Shown piece by piece: positions 26,170 to 35,108 of a DNA stretch of 64,000 bases; within the stretch, counting starts at the first letter, position 1; each line of letters begins with the position of its first letter. The notes under the pieces are model-generated. The model made no database searches. It was given only the letters and a program-made list of their open reading frames with translations, and had not been told where the DNA came from. The DNA is taken from positions 372,001 through 436,000 of the forward strand of contig CAVXEW010000002.1 in the NCBI GenBank assembly GCA_963760965.1. The letters are read 5' to 3'. Source of the stretch: Pararhizobium_B sp963760965. GTDB taxonomy: Bacteria > Pseudomonadota > Alphaproteobacteria > Rhizobiales > Rhizobiaceae. The translations under genes were made by a program, and so were the position numbers.

Positions 26170-29108
26170 CGCAGCACCCCGTTCGCCCCGTTGTTCTGCC
26201 CGCTCAGTGCGCGCAGGACCTCTTCGCGCTTTCCGAACATGGTGATCGTCCCGTTGTTGAGGAGCAAGATCTTGTCTACGCACTGCAGCAGGGCCGCTCG
26301 CTGGGTGATCGTGATCACGGTGATCTTGTTGCGCTTTGCATGCTCGAGCGCACGAGCCAGTGCCGTATCGCCGGTTGCATCCAGATTGGAGTTGGGCTCA
26401 TCGAGAACCACCAGCCGCGGATTGCCGAAGAAGGCCCGCGCCAGCGCGACACGCTGCTTCTGGCCGCCGGAAAGCGGCGATCCGTCAGCGGCGACGGGCG
26501 TCTCGTAGCCCAGGGGGAAGCTTGCGATCAGCTCGTGCACGTCGGCGAGCGAGGCCGCCTGGAATATCGAATCGTCGCTCGCGTCGTCGCGCATGCGCGC
26601 GATGTTGGCCTTGATCGTGCCGGGGAAGAGCTGCACGTCCTGCGGGAGGTAGCCGATGCTCTCGCCGAACTGCCGCTGGTCCCAGTTGCGCAAGTCCATC
26701 AGATCCAGCCGAACGCTGCCGGAGGTCGGCAGAATCGAACCCACGATCATCTTGCCGAGCGTCGTCTTGCCGGCGCCGGAATTGCCGATGATGGCGAGCG
26801 AATCGCCGGGGGCCAGCGAAAAGTTGATGCCGTTTAGGACGACGCGCTTCGTTCCCTGGGGCACGAAGAGCAGGCGCTCGACGTCGAGCCTGCCTTCCGG
26901 GCGCGGCAGGCGCAGGCGTTCGAAGTTCAGCGGCGAGGTCTCAAGAAGGCTGGCAATCCGGCCATAGGCGGCACGCGACAGGACGAACTGGTGCCAGCCC
27001 TCGATGGCGCCCTCGATGGGTGCAAGCGCACGCCCCGCGATGATCGAGGCGGCAATCGCCATGCCGCCCGTGAGCTGACCGTGAATAGCGAGGTTGGCTC
27101 CCCAGCCGAGCATCGCGACCTGGGTGAGCAGGCGCGCGCCCTTGGAAAAGCCGGCCGAGATGATGTTGCGGTCCTGCGCGACAACCTGCGCCTTCAGCGA
27201 GTTCGCGGTATCCCGCCCCCAGATGTGCACGGCCTCGGGAATCATCGCCAGCGCATTGATGATCTGCGAATTGCGGGCCATCGAATCGAGATGGAGGTTG
27301 GCCTTGCTGAGGTGGTTGGTAGCCTCGTGGAACGGCCCGGTCGTCGCCTTCTGGTTGATCAGGGCGATGGTGAGCAGCACCGCCGCGCACACGACGACGA
27401 TCCAGCCGAGGTCCGGGTGGACCAGGAAGACCGCGAACACGAAGATGGGTGCGATAGGTGCGTCGAGGATCGAAAGCAGGGTTCCCGAAACGAGGAAGGA
27501 ACGCAGCTGCTGCAGGTCGCCGAGCACCTGGTACTCGCGGCCGTTGCTGTGCAGGGACGCGCGCGCGGCCGCACTGAGGATCGGAGCTCCGAGCTGGGCG
27601 GCGACTTCCACGCCCGTTCGCATCAGAATGAATCGACGGATGGAATCGAACACGCTCTGCAGCACGACGGCGACGACGATGATGATCGTCAGCATCGTCA
27701 GCGTGTCGGTCGACTGACTCGTCAGCACCCGGTCCGAAATCTGGAAGAGGTAGATCGGGATAGCCAGGACCAGGATGTTGCATGCGATGGTGAAGAACAT
27801 CACGACTGAGAGGTTCCTCGCCACGGCACGCCGGCCAGCCTTCAGGCTCTCGGCAAAATCGATGGGGCCCATCCGCTGGTGGAAATGCCCCCCTCCTCCG
27901 CCGCCGCCTTTCTTGCCGCCGCCGCCTCCGGCGTCATCGCCGCCGCCACTTGAGCGCTTGGGTGCTTCCTTCTTGTCATTGACGGTGACCGGGCCCCGAT
28001 CGCCATCGATGATGACGGTGTGGCGCAAGCCCTGGCGCTCCTTCTCGGGCGCATCTGTCCTGGCTCTTTCGGGCTCGACCTGCGGAGTGGCTGACCTCGC
28101 CTCCGGCTCCGCCGAGCTGGCGGCGGCCCCGGCCGCCCGCCCTGGCTGGGAAGCCTTTGCAGTCGAGGCGCCCGCTGCGGCTGCAGGCGCAGCCCTTGGC
28201 GCGGCGGCCGAAGCGACCGGCGCAGTCCTGGGGGGAGCGCCGGCAGGGGCCGCTGCGGGAGCACTTGCCGCCGGCGCAGCCGGGGCAGCAGCAGATTCCA
28301 CCCTCGGCGCGGCGCTGGCGGCCGGCTGGACGCTCCTCGGAGAGCCGCCGGGTGCTGCCGCTCCTGGCCCGACTGCACTGGCCGGCGACGCGGCCGGCCG
28401 CATCGCGGAGCCAATCCTCCGCGTAGAGGTGGCGAACGGCGGGGAGCTCACGGGGGAGCCGGCAGGTTTTGGCGCGCCCGCCCTGGCAACGCTTGCCGGC
28501 GTTGCGGCGGGCGCCGTCGCGGATCCGGCCCTCGGCGCGGCAGCAGGGGGAACGAGCCTGGTTATGGAGGCCGAGGGCCCTTGCGCGGGCTTCGCTTCGG
28601 ATGTCGCCGGCACAGGCCTTGGCGGCAAAGCCGTGGGCGACGGCGCGAGCCTCGCTGCGGATGGCGCAGGCGGCCGGCTCATGGCGGCGGACTGCGCCGA
28701 GGTCCTGGCGGCAAGGCCCGGAGCCGGCGGCGCGAGCCTTGCGGCGGAGGCCGCAGGCCCGGAAGCAGCCTTTGGAGGGCGGAGCCGCGGAGAGCGGGGC
28801 GCCGGCACGGGCCGCGGAGCCGAAGCTGCGTGCGTCGCCGCCGGCGCCTGCGCTGCTTTTGCGGCACTCTGCGGAGGCGACGGCGGGAGCCCGGCGCTGT
28901 CCCGCTTCCTGCGAACGTCGCGCTCTATCTCGTTCAGCGAGGCGTCGACGGCCTCCTCGATCCTTTGCCTGATCGTGCCGTCGATCTTCCCGCATCCCTC
29001 GTCGACGACAGCCTCGGGCTGGACGTTGGAGAAGATCGGCTTGCGGTCGAGTGCCGGTCCGGTGGGCGGACCGATCTCTGTGCCCCAGCGCGCGTCGCGA
29101 TTGTCCAT
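26166..29108 (-). CDS. Type I secretion ABC ATPase/permease (PrtD/PrsD family) with long Pro/Ala-rich N-terminal extension
   Basis: The protein has 980 residues. Residues 1-80 hold an acidic segment (EEAVDASLNEIERDVRRKR). Residues 80-370 are low-complexity Pro/Ala/Ser, then a Gly-rich spacer (GGGGGKKGGGGGGGHFH). From about 415 it is a normal type I exporter: six membrane helices (FFTIACNILVLAIPIYLFQI first), Walker A GNSGAGKTTLG near 775, Q-loop GYLPQDVQLF, signature LSGGQKQRVALARA near 878, and Walker B LVVLDEPNSNLD. PrtD-type proteins are usually under 600 residues, so the extension is unusual. It probably exports one or both large products of this operon. Confidence 0.9.
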   Translation of the reverse strand: MDNRDARWGTEIGPPTGPALDRKPIFSNVQPEAVVDEGCGKIDGTIRQRIEEAVDASLNEIERDVRRKRDSAGLPPSPPQSAAKAAQAPAATHAASAPRPVPAPRSPRLRPPKAASGPAASAARLAPPAPGLAARTSAQSAAMSRPPAPSAARLAPSPTALPPRPVPATSEAKPAQGPSASITRLVPPAAAPRAGSATAPAATPASVARAGAPKPAGSPVSSPPFATSTRRIGSAMRPAASPASAVGPGAAAPGGSPRSVQPAASAAPRVESAAAPAAPAASAPAAAPAGAPPRTAPVASAAAPRAAPAAAAGASTAKASQPGRAAGAAASSAEPEARSATPQVEPERARTDAPEKERQGLRHTVIIDGDRGPVTVNDKKEAPKRSSGGGDDAGGGGGKKGGGGGGGHFHQRMGPIDFAESLKAGRRAVARNLSVVMFFTIACNILVLAIPIYLFQISDRVLTSQSTDTLTMLTIIIVVAVVLQSVFDSIRRFILMRTGVEVAAQLGAPILSAAARASLHSNGREYQVLGDLQQLRSFLVSGTLLSILDAPIAPIFVFAVFLVHPDLGWIVVVCAAVLLTIALINQKATTGPFHEATNHLSKANLHLDSMARNSQIINALAMIPEAVHIWGRDTANSLKAQVVAQDRNIISAGFSKGARLLTQVAMLGWGANLAIHGQLTGGMAIAASIIAGRALAPIEGAIEGWHQFVLSRAAYGRIASLLETSPLNFERLRLPRPEGRLDVERLLFVPQGTKRVVLNGINFSLAPGDSLAIIGNSGAGKTTLGKMIVGSILPTSGSVRLDLMDLRNWDQRQFGESIGYLPQDVQLFPGTIKANIARMRDDASDDSIFQAASLADVHELIASFPLGYETPVAADGSPLSGGQKQRVALARAFFGNPRLVVLDEPNSNLDATGDTALARALEHAKRNKITVITITQRAALLQCVDKILLLNNGTITMFGKREEVLRALSGQNNGANGVLR

Positions 29109-29133
29109 GTTGCCTGGTTTCCTGTTGTTCTGC

Positions 29134-31136
29134 TCACGCCAGCGAGTGCACGCCGTCGACCTGCGGCGCGTGATCGGCGGAAACGGAGGGAGTGGTGGAC
29201 AGGCCGTTGTGATCGCCGGGATGGTCGGCGGTTGAATCCGCAAGGAAAGCCACCGCCTCGTTGACGATCACGTCCGGGTTCTGGCCGCCGATCTGCATGT
29301 CGGACGCAGAAGGCACCAGCCCGGACTGGACGAGCATGGCATCGGAATAGTGCTCGCCGCCGACATAGGTCTTGCCCATAGAGTCCAGATTGGTGATCGA
29401 GGCGACATTCGCCACGGTGTTGGAGCCCGTGACGACGCTCCAGTTCGCAGTCGGGTCCGCAGCGACCGCGCTCATCGCGAGTGCCACCTGATCGCTGTCG
29501 CCGACGATGGCGTGCTGCTCCACATAGTTCAGATCGTAGATGCTGCCCGAAACATACAGCACGTTGATCGCGCCAAGCCCGGCGAAGGCGCTGTCTCCGA
29601 GCACGCCGTGGGCCACGTCCATGTGCCCGCTCGCCATCTTGTCCAGGGTCGACTTGTAGGCGTCCGGCATCGACTGGAACCGGTCGGCGCCCCCGATGTT
29701 CAGAATGCTCGCAGAATTCCATTGCAGATTTCCGCCGGTCGATATCGATCCCTGGCCCGAGGTCTGGAAGCCGGACACCGTCCCGACGAGATCGTTGTCG
29801 ACCAGCACGTTGACCTGCGTGATCATGTTGGCCGAGTAGACGTCTCCGCCCACCACGATCAGGTCGTAGTAGTGGCCGAGCTCGGACAGGGACGCGGCAT
29901 TTATCGACTGGTTGTCCCCCATGCCCACGGTGGTCTTCGAGCCCGATGCCGACGCAACCACGACGTCGTGGTCGTTGACGAAGGCAAACTGCTTCATCCA
30001 GTTCAGGAAGACGAGATCGCCCTGCACCTGGGTCACCGACCAGAAGGACGGAAACACGCCGTTGTGACTGTTCTGCGCGGCAGCATCGTGGGAGGGGTCG
30101 ATGCGCTCGAACTGGGCCACGTTGAAGCTCTGCGACGGATCGCCGGCGTGCGCCCAGTCCTTGAGGTACGAACTGACCTGGTCGTGGTCGGCCAGGGCGT
30201 TGACCTGGATGATCGCGTTCAGCTCCACGTCGTTTCCGCCGACGGCCATCACGGCCGAGCCGAGGCCGATGTTGGAGAGGTGCGCCTCGTTGACGACGAG
30301 GTTGCCGCCGGTCTGGAGATGGACGCTCGAATTCGATGTGCACGGTGCCCTGGCCTGCGACGAAGGTCGGTTGGGTGGCGGCAACCGTTTGCGCATCCGG
30401 TGAGGATGGCAGGTAGTCGCTCAGTGCCGGCGCCTCGTCGACGGCCTGTCCGTTGACATAGGCCCCCAGGAGCGTGCTGCCGGAAACGATCGTCACGCCG
30501 TGGTCGCCGGAATGCGCCGCCGCGAAGTCGTTGAGAGCGCTCCTCGCCTCACCGATGAAGGTGCCGATCGAAGCCGGAGAATCCGGTTGGGGAAGGTCGG
30601 AGAGCGGTGACAACTGTTCGGCCGCGTAACTCAAGCGAGGCCAGGTGAGCGTCGGCGTTGGAGAAGGGATGGAAATAGAGACCGCTGCCGCCGACGCCGA
30701 GGTAGTCGTTGTCGGACATCGTGGCGTGCTGGTTCACGTAGACGACCGTGGAACCGGGGTCCTCCGGCGCCGGGAGATCCAGGCTCAGATGCATGGTCGT
30801 CTGGATGTAGGACGCGAGCACGCCAGGGCTCGGGACGTGGTACTGGAAGCCGAGCAGGTGCATCGGAGGCAAGGGATAGTAGTGCGCTGCGGGCCCCGCA
30901 GAGAGTCCGGCGGTCCAGTTGCCGAAGGCCGGCATGACGCGGAAGTCCGGTGTGAAGTCGCTCAGGTCGAGCGGCGCGTTGACATGCCCCGGCCGCACGT
31001 CCCCCTCGGGAATCGCATGGGCCTTGGCCTGGGCGAAGCGGAACTCCTCGAACTGCTGTCGCAGCCGGGCTTCCTCGACGACGACGTCGAACTGTCCGAT
31101 GAAATGGGCGATCGCTTCGGTGACGCTGTCGAGCAT
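29134..31136 (-). CDS. Large putative type I secretion substrate (two frameshifts)
   Basis: One protein of about 665 residues can be followed through two frame breaks, near 30633 (one extra base) and near 30326. The N-terminus (VTEAIAHFIGQFDVVVEEAR) is helical. The body has repeated short elements on a beta-rich background: IIQVNALADHDQV, ITQVNVLVDNDLV, AINVLYVSGSIYDLN, and LSNIGLG/ILNIGG. It has no Cys in the part from 29134 to 30326, no signal peptide and no GGxGxDxxx nonapeptides. The gene lies 25 bases before the ATPase. I recall similar rhizobial genes labelled only type I secretion protein. Secretion is inferred from context. Confidence 0.65.
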
Positions 31137-31258
31137 GTCGGGTGCCTCCCCATTCGGAGAGAGAGCAGAACGAGCCTGCCTCTCCCCGCCGATCCGCCGG
31201 GCTGCGCGGCGTGAACCGCGCAGCCCGTGTTTCGTCAGTCAACCAACGGGGTCAGCGT

Positions 31259-33028
31259 TCAGGCGAGGTTGTGATGGCTGGTGTCGCCGCCGATCGTATC
31301 GTGGTGATCGCCACCGACGACGCTCATCGTGACCGCGTTCTGCTGCAGGTTTGCACCCATCACGATCGACTGGTTGAACGCCGACGTGTCGACCGCTGCA
31401 TTGGCATACGCATCCGACATCCCGGTCACGTAGCCGTCGCCCGCGTTGTGGGAACCCCACACGCCGCCGTCGCCTCCGGCACCAGCCGTCGCGATACCAC
31501 CATGGCCGCCGTCGCCACCGTTTGCGCCGGTCGCAGCGCCGCCAAAGCCCATGCCGCCTGCGCCAAGACCGCCGAAGCCGTCACCGCCGGAGGCGAAGCC
31601 GCCCATGCCGCCATCGCCGGCGTGGGCATCCGCCGCACCGAGACCGGCGCCGTTGCCGGAGCCAGCGCCAAGACCGTGGCCGGCCCCGCCGTCACCGCCC
31701 GTGCCGCCAGCGCCGCCAGTGCCGCCCGCCGGATCGCCACCCTTCGCGGCGCTGAGGCCGAGGCCGAGGCCATCGCCACCATTGCCGCCGTGGCCGGTCA
31801 TGATGTCGCCGGCCTTCGCAAGGCCGAGGCCCAGGCCGTCGCCACCTGCGCCGCCGCCACCGCCAGCGCCGCTGTTGCCGCTGTCGCCGCTGCCGGCGCT
31901 GTTGCCACCGGCACCGCCGTTGCCGCCGTCGCCTGAACCGGAACCGGAGCCACCGGTCCCGCCCGCGCCGCCGGCACCCGTGGAGCCGGTGGACCCGGTG
32001 CTGCCGGGGCTGCCGCCTGCGCCGCCGTCATCACCCGCGCCGAGGCCGACGCCGAGAGCGTTGCCGCTGTGGTCGACGTTTCCGCCGTTGCCGCCATCAT
32101 CGCCCTTGCCCGCGGCGAGAGCAGCCGAGAACGCATCGCCGCCATTGGCGTTGCCGCCGCTGCCGCCGTCCGCACTGCCTCCGTCACCGCCGTGGCCGGT
32201 ACCTACGCCGAGCCCGACGCCAAGGCCAAGGCCGAGGCCGAGGGCCAGGGCGTCGCCGCCGGCCGCGCCGTTGGCGGTGCCGCCCGTGGCACCGGAGCCA
32301 GCGCCACCGGAGCCGGCGCCGCCGGTCGCGGAACCGCCGGTGTTGCTGCCGCCGTGGGCGCCGTTTCCGGCGTTCGCATTGAGCGTCCCGCCGCCACCGC
32401 CGCCGGCACCGCCGATCCCGTCACTCGAGTGGGCCGTACCGCCCTTGGCATCACCGTTCTGGGTGAAAGAGCCATTGGCATTGGTCACCGTGGCATTGTC
32501 CAGCCGGTCGTTGTCGGTCAGACGGGCCACCTGGTTGAAGATCTGGCCGTTGTCGTTGCCGGCGCCGTTCAGCGCGTTGTCGAAGATGTGGTCGAAGTTG
32601 ATGTTGTCGCCGCCGGGATTGAAGACGATGCTTCCGTCATGGTTGACGAACAGGTTGTCGGCCGTGACATGGGCGTTCTTGAAATCGGCGAAGTCGTTGT
32701 CGTTGGGCTGCAGCTTGGTCGTATCCAGCTGCACGCCTACCTGGACATCCGTATGCGTCAGGTTGGCGTTGAGATTGGCATTGCCGTTCAGGTTGCCGTT
32801 TCCGTTGCCGTTCAGGTTCCCGTTGCCGTTTCCGTTAAGGTTTCCGTTCCCGTTCCCGTTCAGGTTCCCGTTGCCGTTCCAGCTGCTGCTGCTCTGCTCC
32901 TGACCCTGGCCTTGCGCCTGGCCTTCGGCCTGAAGCTGGCCCTCCGCCTGCAGCTGGCCTTCGCCCTGGAGCTGTCCCTGCAATTGGGACGGATCGCTGT
33001 TATGGTGGTATTCGTTACCGTTACCCAT
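31259..33028 (-). CDS. Gly/Asn-rich repeat protein, putative secreted surface protein
   Basis: This 589-residue protein has four zones. Residues 1-45 are Gln-rich repeats of the type GQLQAEGQLQAEGQ. Residues 49-95 repeat NGNGNLNGNG. Residues 95-200 form a less repetitive domain (VQVGVQLDTTKLQPNDNDF). The next roughly 320 residues are Gly/Asp/Ser-rich (GGAGGTGGDGG units, with GLGLGL blocks), and the end is richer in Asn and His. There is no Cys and no signal peptide. It opens the secretion operon 122 bases upstream of the putative substrate. The opposite strand shows a long Pro-rich frame, which is an artefact of the repeats. A role in adhesion or matrix is inference. Confidence 0.7.
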   Translation of the reverse strand: MGNGNEYHHNSDPSQLQGQLQGEGQLQAEGQLQAEGQAQGQGQEQSSSSWNGNGNLNGNGNGNLNGNGNGNLNGNGNGNLNGNANLNANLTHTDVQVGVQLDTTKLQPNDNDFADFKNAHVTADNLFVNHDGSIVFNPGGDNINFDHIFDNALNGAGNDNGQIFNQVARLTDNDRLDNATVTNANGSFTQNGDAKGGTAHSSDGIGGAGGGGGGTLNANAGNGAHGGSNTGGSATGGAGSGGAGSGATGGTANGAAGGDALALGLGLGLGVGLGVGTGHGGDGGSADGGSGGNANGGDAFSAALAAGKGDDGGNGGNVDHSGNALGVGLGAGDDGGAGGSPGSTGSTGSTGAGGAGGTGGSGSGSGDGGNGGAGGNSAGSGDSGNSGAGGGGGAGGDGLGLGLAKAGDIMTGHGGNGGDGLGLGLSAAKGGDPAGGTGGAGGTGGDGGAGHGLGAGSGNGAGLGAADAHAGDGGMGGFASGGDGFGGLGAGGMGFGGAATGANGGDGGHGGIATAGAGGDGGVWGSHNAGDGYVTGMSDAYANAAVDTSAFNQSIVMGANLQQNAVTMSVVGGDHHDTIGGDTSHHNLA

Positions 33029-33660
33029 CGTCGTATCCTCAAGATTGAGGCCGCGACAGCGTGATCACCATTCATCTCCTTGGGATCTTTGTTGCCGCGG
33101 CGGTTTCTGGGGTTGCATTTCGCTGCCGGGACGCGCAACTACGCGGCCGGCAAGCCGCTTTCCGTGTCATTCGGCTTTTCGGGCATCCCTCCCTTCCGGT
33201 CTGCGAAAGCCAGCTTCCGATCCGGATGCGAACGGCATTGCCTCCGCACCCGCGGACGACGGCATTGCACCCTCGCCCGTCCTTCTCCGGAGCCGACTCC
33301 CCTCGTTCAACGAATGCAGTGTCTCGCCCGCGACGACCTGCCGGTAGCTGGCAAATGGGGCTACGCTCTTCGGACTACGCCGAGCTGTCAGCATTTTGGT
33401 TGAGCAACGGAAGGAGGATCCGCCCAAAGTGGGCGCTAGTCGGGCGTCCCCGTTTCCACCGAGCCCGTCTGGCCTGCGGCAACGCGGCGGTCCTAGCGCG
33501 GGCGGAGACGGCGCCTACCTATTCCGATCTATTATCGCTTATTGCTTAATTACTCTAATAGAAAATTAGACTTCAATTCACGGTTTGTACTGTTATTCTG
33601 CGTTTATAAGAAAAAGCTTCGCACGCTTGGAACTCCCAAATGATCCTGCAAGGGGAAGTG
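33029..33660. other. Divergent intergenic region between the Gly-rich gene and the LuxR-type gene
   Basis: About 630 bases. The first 500 are GC-rich with no convincing gene; open frames here have no family resemblance. The stretch 33525-33640 is markedly AT-rich (TTGCTTAATTACTCTAATAG and following), which marks the probable promoter of the LuxR-type gene. Confidence 0.55.
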
Positions 33661-34599
33661 ATGACGAATGCAGAAGGGAATGAGGAACCAGAGCTAGATC
33701 CGTCCGCGCCGACGCCCCGCTCCCCCAGCGGCGGACGCGGAAAGACGGTGGTGTTCGTTGCGCCTCCGGGAACGGTTTCGCGCGCGCTCACCTGTGCGAT
33801 AGAGGCTGAATTCCCATGGCTTTCGGCAGTTTGCGTCCCGGAGGTCAATGCCGTACCGGATGGAATTGACGCGCAGCTGATCGTTCTCGCGCACCAGGTC
33901 TTCCGCAGCGACCGCGCGAAGATGGCCGAGATCGCCGGCGTCCACAGGCGGGCCGGCCTGGCGATCATGGCCGACATGAGCGGGCATCCCGCGTTCCATG
34001 ACCTGCCGGAAGACTTGCCCGTGCGCGGCGTGCTGCCGATGGACGTCAATCTGGACATCTGGCTCTCGATCCTCCGGATCATGCTGCATGGCGGAACCTA
34101 CATCGCGCCGGACCTTTTCGCCCGGGACGCGCCCACCGCCGGAGCGCAAGAGGCCCCGGGCGGATCGCGGCGCGGCGTCGCCGCCAGGTCGACGGCCCGG
34201 ACCGCAAGCGCAGAGAGCCAGAACGTCTACGGTCGTAGCCCCGAGGCAGGGCAATCCGGCGAAGCGCGCGGCATGGAGGCGCAGCCCCCGGGAGCGGTCG
34301 GCGAGGATCCCGACCGCCGCGGCAAGAGCCCCGGTGCCGTCGGCGCATCTCCCCTCGACGTGCTTACGGTGCGGGAGTGCGAGGTGCTCCACATGGTTTC
34401 GCGTGGTTGCCAGAACAAGATCATCGCTGCTGAACTCGACCTCGCCGAGAACACGGTAAAGATCCACCTGCACAACATCATCCGGAAGCTCGCGGTGAGC
34501 AACCGGACCCAGGCGGCGGCGCTCTACCTCGAGGAAATCGAGGCAGGCAGGGCTGGAGGAAACATCTCATCGTTCTACGACAACCGTCACCGATCCTGA
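33661..34599 (+). CDS. LuxR/NarL-type transcriptional regulator
   Basis: The protein has 312 residues. The C-terminal helix-turn-helix is clear: LTVRECEVLHMVSRGCQNKI, then AENTVKIHLHNIIRKL and NRTQAAALY. The N-terminal region has a receiver-like fold (VVFVAPPGTVSRALTCAIEA, QLIVLAHQVFRSD, GLAIMADMSG) but lacks the acidic pair and the phosphorylated Asp in usual places. It may be phosphorylation-independent. The linker (residues 160-230) is Gly/Ser/Arg rich. The ATG at 33661 follows AAGGGGAAG. It lies between the secretion operon and the exo genes and could regulate either. Confidence 0.82.
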   Translation: MTNAEGNEEPELDPSAPTPRSPSGGRGKTVVFVAPPGTVSRALTCAIEAEFPWLSAVCVPEVNAVPDGIDAQLIVLAHQVFRSDRAKMAEIAGVHRRAGLAIMADMSGHPAFHDLPEDLPVRGVLPMDVNLDIWLSILRIMLHGGTYIAPDLFARDAPTAGAQEAPGGSRRGVAARSTARTASAESQNVYGRSPEAGQSGEARGMEAQPPGAVGEDPDRRGKSPGAVGASPLDVLTVRECEVLHMVSRGCQNKIIAAELDLAENTVKIHLHNIIRKLAVSNRTQAAALYLEEIEAGRAGGNISSFYDNRHRS

Positions 34600-34609
34600 A
34601 ACGGATGCC

Positions 34610-35092
34610 ATGCTCAAGCTTCAGGAAATCCTCTCTCTCGTCGGCGAACTCAACTACACCTGGACCAATACGGAAAGCCTTCTGATCTACCTGATCGCCG
34701 GGCTGGCAGGGACCGACAAGGAGACCGCGATCGTCATCTTCCTCACGCTGAACACGACGCGGGCACGGCTCGACCTCGTTGAAAGGCTGTCGAAGCTGCC
34801 GAAGACGCCTTCGGAGTGCCGGGACGAGGTGCTTGCCGTCACGTCGCGCATGAACATGGAATCGAAGCTCCGGAACAAGTACAACCATTGTATCTATTCC
34901 TTCGATCCGGGAAGCGGCCGCGGCCTGACACAGCTGATGCGCATCTTCGACAGCAAGACGGAAATAAAGTACGGCAAGGTCGAGATGCTCGACGAACCCG
35001 AGATCGGAAAGATCAAGTCGAGCATCGCATCGATCGCCGACATAAACCTGTCGATCTGGCGCATAGTGCGGAAGTATGGTTTCCCCGTCTGA
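34610..35092 (+). CDS. Conserved-looking hypothetical protein
   Basis: I do not recognise the family. The 160-residue protein begins ten bases after the LuxR-type gene, so they probably share a transcript. It is mostly helical with a hydrophobic stretch (TESLLIYLIAGLAGT, AIVIFLTLNTTRARLDLVER) and a conserved-looking RNKYNHCIYSFDP. No signal peptide is evident and the hydrophobic parts look like buried helices rather than membrane segments. The stop faces the end of exoQ, 16 bases away. Confidence 0.6.
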   Translation: MLKLQEILSLVGELNYTWTNTESLLIYLIAGLAGTDKETAIVIFLTLNTTRARLDLVERLSKLPKTPSECRDEVLAVTSRMNMESKLRNKYNHCIYSFDPGSGRGLTQLMRIFDSKTEIKYGKVEMLDEPEIGKIKSSIASIADINLSIWRIVRKYGFPV

Positions 35093-35108
35093 ATTCGGCC
35101 GAACGGTT

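Noticed and set aside
27775..29235. Ala/Gly-rich open frame opposite the secretion ATPase
   Set aside because: Antisense shadow of the Pro/Ala-rich extension; the sense strand has clear ABC exporter motifs.
32760..32880. CRISPR-like periodic repeats
   Set aside because: The short regular repeats are in frame codons for Asn-Gly-Asn-Leu inside the Gly/Asn-rich gene; there are no unique spacers.
31446..32903. Long Pro-rich open frame opposite the Gly-rich gene
   Set aside because: It is the complement of GGN/GGC codon repeats; Pro-rich composition, no ribosome site and no family resemblance.
24798..33028. Classical RTX toxin operon
   Set aside because: The transporter fits, but the candidate substrates lack the GGxGxDxxx nonapeptide repeats, and no acyltransferase gene is present.
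33061..33549. 162-codon open frame upstream of the LuxR-type gene
   Set aside because: Arg/Pro/Ser-rich translation of GC-rich intergenic DNA; no ribosome site and no family resemblance.
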